Assembly: GCF_000090795.2 (NCBI RefSeq)
Contig: NW_003546270.1
Span: 273,562-337,561 of the forward strand
Direction of reading: 5' to 3'
DNA length: 64,000 nt
From: Amphimedon queenslandica
Taxonomy: Eukaryota > Porifera > Demospongiae > Haplosclerida > Niphatidae
Part shown: in pieces, positions 20,690 through 33,029 of the stretch
How positions within the stretch are numbered: position 1 is the stretch's first letter
How the letters are laid out: every line of letters begins with the position of its first letter
The notes under the pieces: model-generated
The model's input: only the letters and a program-made list of their open reading frames with translations
What the model was told of the DNA's origin: nothing
Databases searched by the model: none
Made by a program: the position numbers and the translations under genes

Positions 20690-22385
20690 GAGTAAAGATT
20701 GGATGTTTTTTGGATTCAAAGTTGATAAAAAGGAAATAGTCTTAACCCAAATGGAAGCATTTTGCCATTGGAAGAGTGTAATTGTCGGCTGCCGTATAGT
20801 GCGAACAACACTACTAGTTTGTTTTACCATCTGCATAACAACCACCCAGAGGACTATGGGAAGATTACTCCAACCACTACCAGTTAGACTACTCCTGCAT
20901 CTAGTAGCACTAATGAAACTACTCTCACTTCTTACATTGCTGATACCCAGCCGTACAGCAGGTCTTCTCCCTATTTTCTCGCCATTGAAGATGAATTGTT
21001 AACCTTTCTTTGTAAGAGTATGCTTTCTCTCAGTCTTGTTGAAAGTGCTGACTTTAAGAACTTTTTGCAGTCCTACAACCAAGGTATAAACCATTCATCA
21101 AGAACGTACTACACAAGACCCTATTACGACAGAAATACATAGCTACTAAAGAGATTGTGAAACTCGAACTTGATAATAAAGGCATGCACTGTTCGTCTTT
21201 GACAGATCTATGGACTTGGTGCCATAATCGTAGTTACCTGTCTCTAACAGTTCACTTTGTCGACACAGTTGTGAAGATGAAGCACTACTGTTCAATGACA
21301 AAGGAAATTGATTCTGCTCATATTACCAAAACTCTTGCTTTAGTTTCATGATCTGAATGGAACCTAGATGAAAATGTGTATGCATTTAGTACAGATAATG
21401 GGCAAAACATGGTAAATCCTGTCTTACACCATCTTAAGGTGCTATGAATTCCACTCATTGGCCCAGCTAAGTGTTCAGAAGTCTTTCAACATTGACTACA
21501 TTGCAAGAGTCCTTGCTAAGATACGGGAGTTAGTAGAGCATTTTTGAAAGTCGACAAAAGCTACATATGAATTTCGAAGTAAGCAAGCACTTACCTAAGC
21601 TTCAACAAGTAGATACTCGATGGGGATCAACATATCACACATTTGAAAGGGTATTGGAGCAACAGCCAGCACTCAGTTTAGTTTTTATAATTAGTTTAAA
21701 TAGAAGTTTTGCTGTTACTTACCTGAGGGTGAGAAATGTAACATCATAAATGAAGTTATTAATGTTCTCAGGGCATTTTTCAAGCTATGAAACTTATGAG
21801 TGGTTCATCATATCCTACTAGTGGTATATTATACCCATTGTTATATAAACTACTACATATAACACTTGCAAATAAAGAAGGCAGTGCACTTGCCAAAAAG
21901 GTAAAGTAAGCTATTTATAACGATTTGGTGCCTCAGCAAAATGATGACAACTTGCAATTAGTTCTATAGGAATCTTAATACTTGGATCCAAGATTCAAGG
22001 ATCTAGACCAATTTATATCTGTTCAGGAACATGAGAACGTTATTGAAGCAGTAAAGATAGATGTTTTTGATATACTCAATGTAAATCTACACATAGTTTG
22101 TGAAGCTACTGAAGTTTGTGAAGCTACTGGCCTCTGTATTATTTTCCGATTTTATGGCATATAAAGACATGCTGGAATATGATGGTGACCCAATGGAATG
22201 GTGCAGTACTCATAAAAATCATTACCCAACACTGTTAATTAGTCCGTAAGCTTTGTTGTGTTGTGGCTACTAGCGTCAGATTAGTGGAGCTATTTTCAAC
22301 AGCTGAAAATTTTTTTAGTGACAAAGGAAGCCGATTACTTCCAGATAAATTGGACGAACTTGAATTTTTGAGTAACAATTTATAA
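20690..22385 (+). pseudogene. ZBED-type hAT transposase, decayed
   Basis: Begins with a BED-finger region (20695-20870): W/F-F-G-F, Cys near 20770-20790 and LFYHLHNNHPEDYGKI, the H-x4-H end of the finger. A Thr/Ser linker and FLCKSMLSLSLVESADFKNF follow. The catalytic half is visible as LTDLWTWCHNRSYLSLTVHF (first Asp degraded: D-x-W-T-x region), DENVYAFSTDNGQNM (second Asp) and QQVDTRWGSTYHTFERVLEQ, then LDPRFKDLDQFISVQEHENV. It ends with the dimerisation motif RLVELFSTAENFFSDKGSRL-LPDKLDELEFL. Order and spacing match ZBED1-like hAT transposases of about 600 residues. More than eight stops or frameshifts occur. No terminal inverted repeats were identified. Confidence 0.85.
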
Positions 22386-23390
22386 TTATTTTATTCATTG
22401 GTGTTACTGATACCATTGATACATAAGCTTAAGGTGTGTACAACAAGTGTGTTTTGAAATCAAGTAACCTGTATACAGTGAAGTCTTTCTGTCATCATCA
22501 GCAAAGGCATGTTATGTGAAATTTAACTTTGACATCTTAGACGTAATTTTCTCCTTTTCTTCTTCTAGCTTTATTATAGACTGACTTTTCTTTTTCAGAT
22601 CTAACTGAGCCTTCTTTTCTCTTTGTTCCTTATTTCTTGCTTATTGAGAGGAGTTGTACATACTTTTCAATTTCATGCATTCAGAATGCATCAAACTGTT
22701 ACTATTTATGAACTCAGTGCATTCTCTTTCTAGCTGTCTACATCCTTCATCAGCAAATTGGGCATTTTGTTCGAAACTGTGTAGCCTCATTTTCTGCGTC
22801 TTCCAAACTTCTCAACTTGATACATGTGACCTCATACGTGTGTTTTAATCTGCCAAAAATATAAACTGTTATTTTATTTTATTATAAACCCATAACATAT
22901 CTCTTCATGTAACTTTTATTTTAATAAAGATAATAGTAATAGTAATAATTTTATTAATAATAATGATCATTAATAAGAATAATAATAATATGAGATTGGG
23001 TATAAATAACTATATGTATTTTAATTACCTTAGAGGAATGATATTCAGAATTTGTTCTGTGAAGATTATGATTTCTTTGTGTCGCTTCAGTACAATTGGA
23101 ACATTGAGGTAACTCTTCACAGCTATCTTCTTGTTCTTCCTGCACAATTTTCTCAACTATATATCCATCACTATCGCACTTTCATTTAGCTTCGAGCTCA
23201 GAGGAATGATTATATCTCTGTAATGACCTCTTTGTCTTAGCTACGTCAGAGGACTCAAGAAATATAAAGAGGCTTGGAACATATTCAGGTTATTCACTCT
23301 TTATACCTATTAATATGGTTTAGGGTATTACTACTTTTTTGTGCTATACACTGCAGCATACTATGACTGAATCATCATAAAATATCTATA
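22386..23390. other. No gene seen; AT-rich with a TAA/ATA microsatellite at 22921-22995
   Basis: Short open frames on both strands (22654-22848 plus, 22954-23145 minus) show no family resemblance. The interval 22921-22995 is a run of imperfect AAT/ATA triplets. Confidence 0.6.
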
Positions 23391-23397
23391 ATTGTGT

Positions 23398-23563
23398 AAA
23401 GGTGGGCATCCACTATGCAATTTTGTTGCCAGTACCTTTGCTGTGTTCATGCAACATGTTGCATGAAGTTGAAACTCTACTTCATGCAAGATGTTGCCAA
23501 ACGACATCAAAGGTTTGACCACAAGTTGCAAGCAAAAATGCTGCATAGTGGATGCCCACCTTT
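23398..23563. mobile_element. MITE of 166 bp with perfect 22-bp inverted ends
   Basis: Starts AAAGGTGGGCATCCACTA and ends with its exact reverse complement. The outermost A/T can be read as part of a TA target duplication (element 23399-23562, TA at 23397 and 23563). The interior has partial symmetry with several TGCA/GCATG boxes (ATGCAACATGTTGCATG). Non-coding and non-autonomous. It probably depends on a Tc1/mariner-type transposase. Confidence 0.85.
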
Positions 23564-23569
23564 ATAGTA

Positions 23570-26500
23570 ATAGTGCACTTGCATGCAGAAGACCAATAAT
23601 GAAATCTTCACTAGAAATCCACTAATGCTTGCTTGGATCCATGATATTCTCTCACCATCAGCAGGAAATTTGTAAAAATTGATCCGTGATCCACTAGAAT
23701 ACTGATTGCAACAGCTAAAGGCACAAAAATTCTTCACCATTGCTTGTGGTTTTGCTGCTCAGTAATCTGCGCTCAACACTAGGGTTTCCACAAGCAAATT
23801 TGAACTTTCACACAAAACAATGGGTGTCTTTTTTTCTGGAAGAGAACTTGATCCAGAGCTATTTCAATAAATTTCACTGCTTAAAACATTTTCTTCGACA
23901 TAATACAAATATCTAATGGTCTTACAACATGAGGTTAACCAAGTTATTAATTGAAATAATTAAAGTTGAACGTAATTATCTTTTGTCTTGCTCAGCACGC
24001 GGTGTTGTGGTCTTTCGCTATTGCTACATTTAAAGTTGAAACCTCTCTCAAAATTTTCAGTAACTGCCAAGCATTAAATGCTAATATATTAATTGTAGGT
24101 TTATTGCCTATTCAGATGCCAGATTTCAGAAAATAATGGCCACCATACAAAAATAATTGTGTTTACTTGCTGCGCGAACACAGAGCCTCACTAGGTTTTT
24201 GTTCATAGCTTGATGTCTTCAATAAATGTTCAGACTTTGGTCTAAATCATGTTTAACCATTTGTGTATTCACAAAACGTAATTAGTCAGCCATTTTATGT
24301 TGTAATCATTGACAGTTAATGCTTGTTGGTATTAATACTTATACTGTAATGTCATTATTCATATAACATGATACAGTTGTAACTGTATCCTATCATACTT
24401 ACCTGTGCAGTGCTGTTTCTCAGCCCCACCCTAAGTTGGCTATGTGAGACTCACCTAGACTGGCAAAAACCAATGATAAATGTTATAAGGTTATCTCATG
24501 TCCCATTTATTGTTATACTTAGACTTTTGGACTAATTTACATCAAAATGTGCATGCAGAAAAAAAAAATTTAGGTAAATGCTATACCCGCATGTAGTGCA
24601 AATTTAATAACTCAATATAGGTGTTCACACCAATTTAATGTTGGTTAAAAAATCTGAGGAGTGCAATCTTGAGACGGAAGTAATACAGCTACAAAACCTA
24701 ATTAATGAGCTAACAGCACATTTCGTGTTTTAAGAGCTTAAGTACTTAACAATTTTCAAAAGCAAAAAACTCCTCTGTTTTAAATTCACTAACCAGATTT
24801 CTATCTGAAGGCAGTTTTTAACTAAAGAAATTGATTGAAATAGAGATATTGTTCCTTTTCTACTTGTAAAGGCACATAGGTTGATTTTCGTTTGCTCAAC
24901 AACACATTTTCCTACAGTTTAAACAAAATATCTCTATGTTACAGTATGTCTTCCTGTAATGAAACTATTGTAAATTTGGTCTGATTCTGATCACCAAAAG
25001 AAAGTATTTCGAAAGTTTGTATTTTCTGGTGTAAATCACCAAATTTAAAATTTAAATTTCATTTCGCTGCTTTATATATTTTCAGTCCCTTTCTTAATGG
25101 TTTTTCATAAAATTAAAACCTATTTTAGATAAGCATAAAGACCCTAATAAGATTCTTATATGGTACACTGGTATGCCTTAAGCATTCCTGCATAAACAAC
25201 ACCCTTAAGTGAAGTAACATGTTTCATACCCATTTTTCAGCACATAATGAACAGCTCAAAAACTATCTCCAATATTCTATTTACAATTTAAAATACTATT
25301 TATGTATTATTCCAAAGATGTTAATTAACTCACATTAAGTTTCATTACATGATCAAAAATGAGCAACAAATATTTGTAGCAATTACAACGTCATCATAGC
25401 CAACAATTACTGCGCCAAAGAAAGATATATAATGTTCATTATAAAATATTGATTCTGACACAATTGACAAAAACTACAGAACACTAGTTTGGAACAGCAG
25501 TAGTATAATAAAGCATTTCATGAAAAATTAATTTATTAAGGACACATATGCCTGCATCAATAGTGGTACTATACAATTAATTATATGACATGTAACACAC
25601 TTGCAAAAATGTTTGTAATGTGACATTGGAAACCTAAACAAATAATTAAAACAAATTGTAACAAAAGCATACAAATATTGCTACAAACATCTATAAAAAT
25701 TATAGCATCCAGAGTTTGGTTTACCAGAAGGAACAACTCATTGCCTTTCATGACATTCTATTTATTACAAAAATGGTATGCTCCATCTGAATTTGAAACT
25801 ACAAAACTAAAATAAGAAATATAGTTTTAATAGTGAAAAGCACTGTAAAAGTTGAATGTTATTGCTTGTATTATTCAATGCATGAATAAAAAACTTAAAA
25901 GTGTAGAAACTATATGGACTTAAAAAAAATATACACAACTTACACATCAAACATACCTACTTGAGTTCCTAGTCTCCATCAACACTTGTAACCAAAAACT
26001 CATGAGCAGCCTCTTGTGCTCCAATTCGCCAGCAAGGTTAAATGCCTATAAAAATAATTACATGTATATTAAGAGGTAAAGACGTATTTATAATGTTATT
26101 ATTATTACTATTATTATTATTATTATTAATTTGTTTATTACTGTATGGGATATGACCAATATGATTAACTGTGTTAAGTTAGTGATTGTAATTTTTTAAA
26201 GATAACTTGTTCCTCTCTCTGTAATTCGTCACAGAACAATATAACAGACATTTACAATGAACGTAACGTGTATTTATCAAAATCAAGCCCCACTACCCCA
26301 GTAAAGGCCATGGTGTGGTATGGTAGGGGTTTCAAAGTAATTAATAATTAAAATCACCACCTCTGGGGCCATTCCTGTTAGTCAAATTCTCAACTAAAGA
26401 AAATGGTAAACAACTACTCAACTGCTACTGAATTCAGTACTGGTGTGTAAACCTCGCATTTTCAAAACGTAATTTGGTCTCAATAGCAAACCATCTATTT

Positions 26501-26820
26501 AATCCCATACATTCCCTGTTGTGGCATACTGAGGCTTTAAATTGTGAGGTGCATTATGTTACTTACAGTTCTGGTAATAGTGAATCTGGTTGAAAAAAGG
26601 AATGATAACCATTTCCTCACACACATAGCTAGAAGATAAGTGATTACAATAGTGACGGTACAGATTGCATAATTTATAACAGTCTGATAATAAATTACAT
26701 AGTTTAAGGTTTCTATTAGTCCAGTTGGTGATCCAGCTCACACAAACAACAAGCAAACGGACCTGGAGCCATTAGAAACAATTATGAAAAACAGGTGACA
26801 GCCATTTTGTTCATGCGTAT
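23570..26820. other. Long stretch without a recognisable gene
   Basis: AT-rich sequence with many stops in all frames. Noted only: the palindrome GATACAGTTGTAACTGTATC at about 24369-24388 and a TTA/TTATTA microsatellite at about 26095-26130. I see no RNA gene or transposase motif. Confidence 0.5.
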
Positions 26821-26861
26821 AACAGATAAGCCACCAACATAACTAATTGGATGCATTCCTG

Positions 26862-27690
26862 TCTCTAGATGCCTTGGCCTTCTGCTGCTTGGTGAAACTT
26901 TCTGTTTAATGTTACTGCTCTTTTAACAGTTGATGAACTCCATTTACTATGGTTCACAGTCCCATAAATAGATCCTTCTTGCTGAAGGGTACTGTAGCAC
27001 TTCCAACTGTCAGTGATGAATGTTCTACCCGGAAGAATATGCTGCTTTATAAAGGGGATCAAAGTAGCAGCAGATCTGTCCTGTACAGTGAACATAAAAA
27101 ACCTCTTCGATCCCCTTTAAGTACCTCGAAACACCCACTGGCCATCAACCCTCTGTCCCATATTTAACTTCCTCTTTCCAAAATTTGACTCATCTACCTC
27201 CACCACTTCCCAGGTACTCCAAGAGGTTGACTATCTCTTTCAAACACTCTGAGACAAACCTCCCTAACAAAGTAGCACTAATCTCTTATGGTAGAATTGG
27301 ATCCAATGGGGCATTCCTTCATATTGTAGGCCTGCTCCAAGTGCCATACACAATAGTAAGTCAGCTTCAGAATCTTCTCTAGTGTCAGATAAAAACCCTC
27401 ACCCCAGCTACCTTTCCTGATACTAACCTTTTTATTGCCATAGTTGTGGTCTGACACCTAAACCATGAGGTCATGTAAAAAAGAAGCGTCTTTTCTCAGC
27501 CTCAACCTACCACTACTGCACTTAGGACATGCATTATCAATGAAGTCTCGTTACACGCCTTTCCTTCTCAGCAATTTGTATACCTTTTGTTCTGTCTTGC
27601 TGCATATAGCATAAATGTCATCTAGTATAATTCCTGTAGTGACAATAGAATTGATCATTTTTTGCCTATAGATCAGGTGAGGTATGATGT
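26862..27690 (-). pseudogene. Merlin (IS1016/IS1595-like) transposase
   Basis: Minus-strand pieces of the eukaryotic relatives of bacterial IS1016. The N-terminal zinc-ribbon-like part reads NACPKCSSGRLRLRKDASF (about 27530), followed by a degraded middle part. Around 27200-27110 the core gives VVEVDESNFGKRKLNMGQRV-DGQWVF, in which D-E-S-x-F-G-K-R-K is the first catalytic motif. The frame 27095-26865 then carries FTVQDRSAATLIPFIKQHIL and GRTFITDSWKCYSTL with the second catalytic Asp, then TVNHSKW. The expected T-x-x-I-E-S-x-W with the last acidic residue is replaced by a frameshifted tail. Two or more stops lie in the middle (near 27230 and 27400). Cut-and-paste DNA transposase. No inverted ends recognised. 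Confidence 0.82.
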
Positions 27691-27789
27691 GAATGTGTTG
27701 TTTATGGCTTATGTAGCCACATCCAGTGACGCAAACACAGTAAAATGGCAAATTTGCTAGGGGCGTGTAAAGTGTAATCTATGATGTGT

Positions 27790-27990
27790 TAGCTTCAGAG
27801 ACTCAGGGTCAGCTCTAAACACCCTGTTATAGCTAAAGCGACACTTGCAAAGCTCGGAAGACTCAGTGTTTGCTCGAGTGACCCTGGATTTGCTCAAGGG
27901 ACTTTGTATTAGCTAGAGTCACCTTGTTTTAGCTCTATAAACCCTTTGTTAGTTCTAACAACTAGGTCTAGACTATAGACACTCTGTAGA
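27790..27990. repeat. Degenerate ~28-bp direct repeats around GCT-GAG-ACCCTG
   Basis: Loose repeats of the form TTAGCTCTAGAG-ACCCTGTT recur six to eight times (GGTCAGCTCTAAACACCCTG, TTGCTCGAGTGACCCTGG, TTAGCTAGAGTCACCTTG, TTAGCTCTATAAACCCT). Non-coding, and strongly diverged. Confidence 0.55.
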
Positions 27991-28260
27991 AACTTGAAAC
28001 ACAGTAGTAAGCTTGTAGAATTTTATATAATAATAATTATTATCATTACAAAGAAACAGCAATGTCTGTATGTGTTATTATTACCCTCTCCACTTCAGGG
28101 AAAGGACCTCAAATCAAGGACCGAAGTGAAACATAAGTAAAGCAACACACAATGATACAAGACAGTCAACGAAAAGTGATGATGTAAGTATGAAAGAAAG
28201 TGAAAGATGGAGCAATGGTATTTATTACACTCAAAAAAACAAAGGTGCTTCTTAACATTA

Positions 28261-28802
28261 TTTGTAGTATCGTTGACTTTGAGATCAAAGAAAACTCTGA
28301 GTCTATATATCCCTCAAAGTACTGTGAGGCACTCTTAGTACTCTGTCGGATTTAGACAACTGTAGTTGCCCATACTAAGTCCTGTAAAGAGCTATAGGAG
28401 ACTTGTCTCCCATACCTCTAGTGGACTTAGAGCACTCCAGTATTGGAAGTGCTGGGAGTTGAACTTTGACCCTGTGAAAGTCAGTAGTGTCTTCCAGAGG
28501 TAGTTCTAAAAATCTGTCCAATCCACTTTAATTTTAAGTGAGGAAGGACACAGAAGCACTACAGGGCTTGCTTTAAAAACCTATAATTCTGACTAGGCTA
28601 TAGTGGAGCACACTTGTTGTCAGTGAAATAAGAATATCATTGAGGTGACCACGAGACATTGTGGTTTCTCCATGTGGCACTCACAAGAGAAAACAAAATG
28701 GCTGCACTACTACTTTGCTTTGCAATATTCTCCCACATGACAGGCTCTAATAAGGTCAGGTTCTTCTAAAAATTCCTTGATCTCAAAGTCAAACACTACA
28801 AA
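28261..28802. mobile_element. MITE-like element, 542 bp, inverted ends of about 30 bp
   Basis: The left end TTTGTAGTATCGTTGACTTT-GAGATCAAAGAA mirrors the right end, whose reverse complement is TTTGTAGTGT-TTGACTTT-GAGATCAAGGAA. The interior holds pairs of ACT/AGT-containing boxes (TAGTACTCTG, AGAGCACTCCAG). There is no reading frame of note. The target duplication is unclear. Confidence 0.65.
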
Positions 28803-28806
28803 ACAA

Positions 28807-28972
28807 TTAAAGCATGGTTCCCTTGTGCTCCATTACATTATCTGCACTTGCTTCCAGTCTTGTTGCTAAAAATAGAGCACTCCGCCTTTGGCCTCGCGCT
28901 CTATTTAAAGCAACTCGACCGGAAGCTTGTGCGGATAAATGCAATGGAGCACTCGGACCCATGCTTGAATTA
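28807..28972. mobile_element. Foldback MITE, ~160 bp
   Basis: Almost the whole element is one imperfect palindrome: AAGCATGGTTCCCTTGTGCT at the left against AAGCATGGGTCCGAGTGCT (inverted) at the right. The arms continue through GTTGCT-AAATAGAGC to a small loop with GCCTTTGGCC. ATTA occurs just outside both ends. Transcribed RNA would form a long hairpin. Confidence 0.72.
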
Positions 28973-29469
28973 ATACTTAAAGTATGTTAAATCTTATCCC
29001 AATAATCAGCTTGCCTACAGGCATGCTAACTTTTAAAAATGCTAAACTGACTAGTGTTCTGTTATATGGAGTACTGAAACAGCATTAATTTTGTACTGAA
29101 TTGGCATACATTATACACAGTGGTCAGTTTTACGGGCCCGTAACCACACGGTGGATGTCTATTGTTACGGCAAAATGATTTGTGCATGCACAGTTACTAG
29201 GAGGCCGCCTAGAGGTACTAGGAGGGCAGTAAACTAAAGACTCTGGACTATTTCTACTAAATACACTATGTCAGTTTTACCCAAGTACTTGATTTAATAA
29301 AAAAAATTTATTTTTATATACTGTGATGTATCTTTACCCATGTAGTTGAGTTGTTAAAAAAATGTATTGAAAAAGAATAGTGAAGATATTGGAGTGACTA
29401 GGGCCTCGGCTATTAGTAAAGTAAATTAAAATAAAGTTAAGATATATTAAGTTAGTATTTTTGTATTTT

Positions 29470-29656
29470 ATGTCCAACAGTTTCTATGCAACCAATGCTT
29501 TGCCTTTGGAGCTTTAGTATTCCTGACACATTTTAAATGGTACGATTCACAAGCCAGACTTTGATCAGTATCAAGATCAGTAGAACAGGTAGCACAATAA
29601 CAGGAGTCTTGCATTTCTAATGTTGAGATAGTTTTGGACAAGGCTCCATGCATCAA
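29470..29656 (-). pseudogene. PHD-finger-like fragment
   Basis: Minus strand from 29620: CYCATCSTDLDTDQSLACES then YHLKCV and KAKHWLHRNCW before a stop. The C-x-C, C, H-x2-C and W-x-x-x-x-C spacing is that of a PHD finger with one or two ligands lost. The frame upstream is broken. It resembles the fingers at 19.6 and 34.6 kb but has no DDE_4 fragment within 1 kb that I can read. The adjacent minus frame 30026-29760 is unrecognised. Confidence 0.45.
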
Positions 29657-30019
29657 AAGTGAAATATTTTATTTCATTTATACAGACATTTTCATAATCA
29701 TTTCTGAACGTCACTCTACTTCTTCAATTAAATGACACTCATTTATTACTCGTTCTACATCAATTTGATCGACAAACCAACCTAACATTGCTATAAATTA
29801 ATAAATGCTGATACTTTGATTCTGTGGATACCTTTGCTTTTTCCCATTCTGATTTTTTGGTGAAAGCAACAATTATAGGAGTACTTGTTAGTCTTGTTTT
29901 CCTCCATAGTCCTATGACAGTTAGACAAGCGCCTTTGCGCATTTCTCTATTTCTCATAGTGGGTGGTATTTTAATTGATTCGTGGGATAGATTATCTATG
30001 TACTTACAATAATAAAATG

Positions 30020-30412
30020 GCATCAAACCACAAACCCAAGTGGTGTCTGCAGCTGGATTTTGTCTTTTAATCTGTTCCCTGTCTTGCTTCCTTTAAAGAG
30101 TCATTTATGGCCAAGCACATAAGATTTGTGTTAAAGACAACTGGAGCGATTTTCTAGTTTAAATGTTTTCAGTGTTGTTAGAAGTTGAAGGAAGATGAAG
30201 TCTGAAGAATTTTGCAGAAATTTGAATTGGGGCCAATTCTCCAGAAAACCTCCAGCTACATTACAGTCCACTTTAAAGGTACCAGGAGAATTGCTTAGTG
30301 AAGAAGAGCTCATCTAAGCCATTTAAAAGGCTGTAAAACGTAAGATAAAAGAGTTATAAAGGTTTGAAAATTATAAAAACAGCCACAATTATGAAAAACG
30401 AACCTCAATCCT
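30020..30412. repeat. Dispersed repeat, copy A (second copy at 47125-47535)
   Basis: About 390 bp shared in direct orientation with 47125-47535, with many small differences. Anchors are CAAACCACAAACCCA, GTGTCTGCAGCT, CATTTTGCAGAAATTT-AATT, TCTCCAGAAA-CTCC, AAAGGTACCAGG and GAGCTCATCTAA-CCATTTA. No protein is encoded. Family unknown. Confidence 0.75.
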
Positions 30413-30417
30413 ATATT

Positions 30418-30608
30418 AGTACAGTACTAGTTCCAGTACCTTTATATTTTATAATTAAAGTATGGCACTAGTTCCAGTGCCCTTCAGACTTAATAATTAC
30501 AGTACAAAACTAGTTCCAGTACTATTCACTATATACATTTACAGTACAATTCTAGTTGCAGTACTCTTTAGTTTTTATAATTACATACGGTACTAGTTCC
30601 AGTACCCA
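30418..30608. repeat. Five tandem ~42-bp units centred on a GTAC palindrome
   Basis: CTAGTTCCAG (or CTAGTTGCAG) starts at 30427, 30468, 30510, 30552 and 30593, a very even spacing of 41-42 bases. In most units it sits inside GTACTAGTTCCAGTAC or a close variant (an inverted GTACT/AGTAC pair), separated by AT-rich spacers such as TTATAATTA. Confidence 0.85.
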
Positions 30609-31037
30609 CTGCAAAAAATGATTATGATACACTGTAAGTACAGGTTCTGTAATAGCTCTAGTATAACAAAATTACAATTAAAGAATTTATTAAAGTTGGC
30701 TATAGTATTGATAACAGTTTTGATGATTAAATGTACGTCTTGTTTTTCAGAACAGAACTTTCTTTTCTAAATTAGAGTTGATCAATCTGTTACGCTTCCC
30801 CTCAGTGACTTCACCACTATATGAAAATGAAAACACTACTAAAGCTGAAGAAGCAGGAGTTGTGAGTATTTGAAATGCCACAACAGAGAGCATGGAAAAT
30901 CCATGTCTCTTTTACATCCACTAATCAAAGATCGAATGCTATTTTGCTTTTACTTAGTCTTCCCTTAAAATATGCATGGAGCTCCTTTTATTTTGGGATG
31001 TCACATGTATTGTGCATCTTGATCATTTTCCTGTTCT

Positions 31038-32640
31038 TTAATCAAAAAGCTGACTACTGAGGTGCTTTAACCTTGTTACAAGTGGTTCATCACCTTCTGT
31101 GTACACTACTTCCACTGAAGCAAACTCTGGAAAAGGTTCATTGTCATTATTCTGACCATTGTCAGCAGAAGTCTTACGCATTTGTTCTAGAATAAATCTC
31201 GTGAATGCAGACAGTTGCATGTCATTACGGAGAAGGTATGAAAGATTGAGAAATTTTGCTACAGCATATAAATGGTCAAATGTGTGAAAAGTGGGGTTTA
31301 AAACGAATTGAAACTGATCCTTTAAATTTAAAAGCATGCTGTCTGAAATTCTACAGACACCAGTTTTCTTCATCTAGGAATGAGAAGTATAATTTCTTAA
31401 TTATAAAATGCATCATATAACTACTTCCTTTAAATGTAACTCAAGCTTCTTTAGAATTGGAAGAACTATGGCTATTGTTGTCATTTTTTCTGCACTAGCA
31501 ATGTTAGTGTGATGAGCGAATGGCTTTAATATATCAAGTATTAATTCTAGCTGTTTCCATTGTCCTACAGAAAGGCATTGCCAGTCAAGATCATCTGTTT
31601 CGCAAATACATAACATTTCAGTTCTAGGAGCCTAGACGGCATCTAAAACGCTAAATCCCAGCCAGTTGGACAATTACTGATAAGCTTTTTCATTGCTTTC
31701 TTTATTAACATTTCGTTGGTTCACAAGATTTTGGAAATTAAAGGCTTTGTTACATGTTGCTTTAGTTGCTTTAAAAGAGGTAGTGATTTCAAACACTTTT
31801 TATGCTAGTTGTGAAGTATGAATGAAGTAACTGACTCAATTCCAGCCAACAAATGCAACAGTGTGTTCACATTCCGCCTTTTGTATTTTTAGATCTCAGT
31901 AGTTGCAGTACTGCTTTCCTCCTCTTCATCAATAACTTTACCAGAATCACCACCTAAGTCATCTTCAACCTTACATGTAATTTTATAAACACCTTCCTTG
32001 TCTTCCTCACTGTCAGCATTTTCTCTGAACACTGCAATTATGTTAGTGGCATTATCTCTTATGATTAGGAATATCTTCTGCTGGGTGCATCCAACTGTCT
32101 GCTAAAAGCCAAAGCTAAATGCTCACCTGTGTGTGGTGATGGGAACCTTTTTACAGCTATCGTTATATGATGTTGGTTGTTACGTTTGGTGTAAAAGTGA
32201 GCTCTTACTCCCTAAAATGCATCTGATATACAAGGCTTTGTCCATATATCAGCACAAAGAGAAACGTGTCGTGCATTTTCTATCATTGCCTTCAGCTTCT
32301 TAAATTTATAAACTTCCTTCACATGTATATACACACAGCAACCTCCGTGAATGTAGTTTTCAATAATTATACTGCAGCTTATTACGATGCATGTACTAAC
32401 CCAGTTACATGCATCTGTTGTCTTGTCCTTAAGCTGAGGGCACATATCAGAAAGTGTTATGGCCATTGCCTGGTACTCATTGGGTGTTGGACGTGGACAC
32501 ATTCCATAAATAACACCAGATTCTCTCAACAATATCAATTTCAGGTTCCCGTTTATACTTCCTCCTTAGTTCCATCCTGGACTCTAAGTGTATAGACCTT
32601 CCTGAAGCATGAATGGCGCTTGTTTCCTCAAAAATAATAA
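31038..32640 (-). pseudogene. hAT (BED-type) transposase remnant
   Basis: Minus-strand blocks in N-to-C order. 32538-32212 reads GVIYGMCPRPTPNEYQAMAI (the region before the catalytic core), then, after an inserted or frameshifted stretch, KLKAMIENARHVSLCADIWT with the first catalytic Asp. The middle (about 31990-31620) is decayed (KVIDEEEESS, RNVNTLLHLLAGI, APRTEMLCICETDDLDWQ). 31616-31413 gives SVGQWKQLELILDILKPFAH, AEKMTTIAIVLPILKKLELH. 31373-31038 gives SMLLNLKDQFQFVLNPTFHT, FDHLYAVAKFLNLSYLL, the usual region before the dimerisation domain. The terminal S-A-x-x-E-R-x-F-S motif was not found. Dead copy, with no inverted ends recognised. Possibly related to the BED-type copy at 50.8-53.05 kb. 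Confidence 0.72.
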
Positions 32641-32717
32641 ATGAGCTAGTCAACCAGAAGTTAATTTACCATGCCTACTGGTTGGGAAACTAGCAAAGCG
32701 CGATGTGCTGCAGCTGT

Positions 32718-33029
32718 TAGTGATGGGCAGTACCAAATTTTTCCATTCAACTTCAATACCGCGTTATTCAGCCTTAAATGTTGATGGTACTGAGTACCTG
32801 TAGCATGAAATAGCCTGCACGTAGCCACTTTTAATTAATGACTCAATTTGATGAAAAAACTTAACTGATTGTTAATAATCACTAACAGTTATAATGGCTA
32901 ATGAATATTTAATGGGTGTGTCTTCCGGAACCAAAACCTCTGTCGGTATTACTTCGGGATTCGGTACCGGCAAATTTAGCACAGCAACTGTGAAACCGGA
33001 TACTTTGGAACTGATACCGGCCATCAGTA
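32718..33029. mobile_element. hAT-type MITE, 312 bp, with 8-bp target duplication
   Basis: Left end TAGTGATGGGCAGTACC. The right end, inverted, reads TACTGATGGCCGGTATC. The flanks GCAGCTGT (32710-32717) and GCAGCAGT (33030-33037) differ at one base, an 8-bp duplication as hAT elements make. The interior has several GGTACCG/CGGTATT boxes. The minus-strand frame 33111-32872 is not a convincing protein. Confidence 0.72.

Noticed and set aside
24399-24412. ATACTTACCTGTG resembles the 5' end of U1 snRNA
   Set aside because: Only the first 11 bases fit. The rest of U1 (stem I, Sm site) is absent. On the minus strand it reads as a donor-like AGGTAAGTAT, but no open exon leads into it.
30418-30608. 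Possible CRISPR-like array at 42-bp spacing
   Set aside because: The repeat core is about 10-16 bases and the spacers are similar AT-rich DNA. No cas genes.
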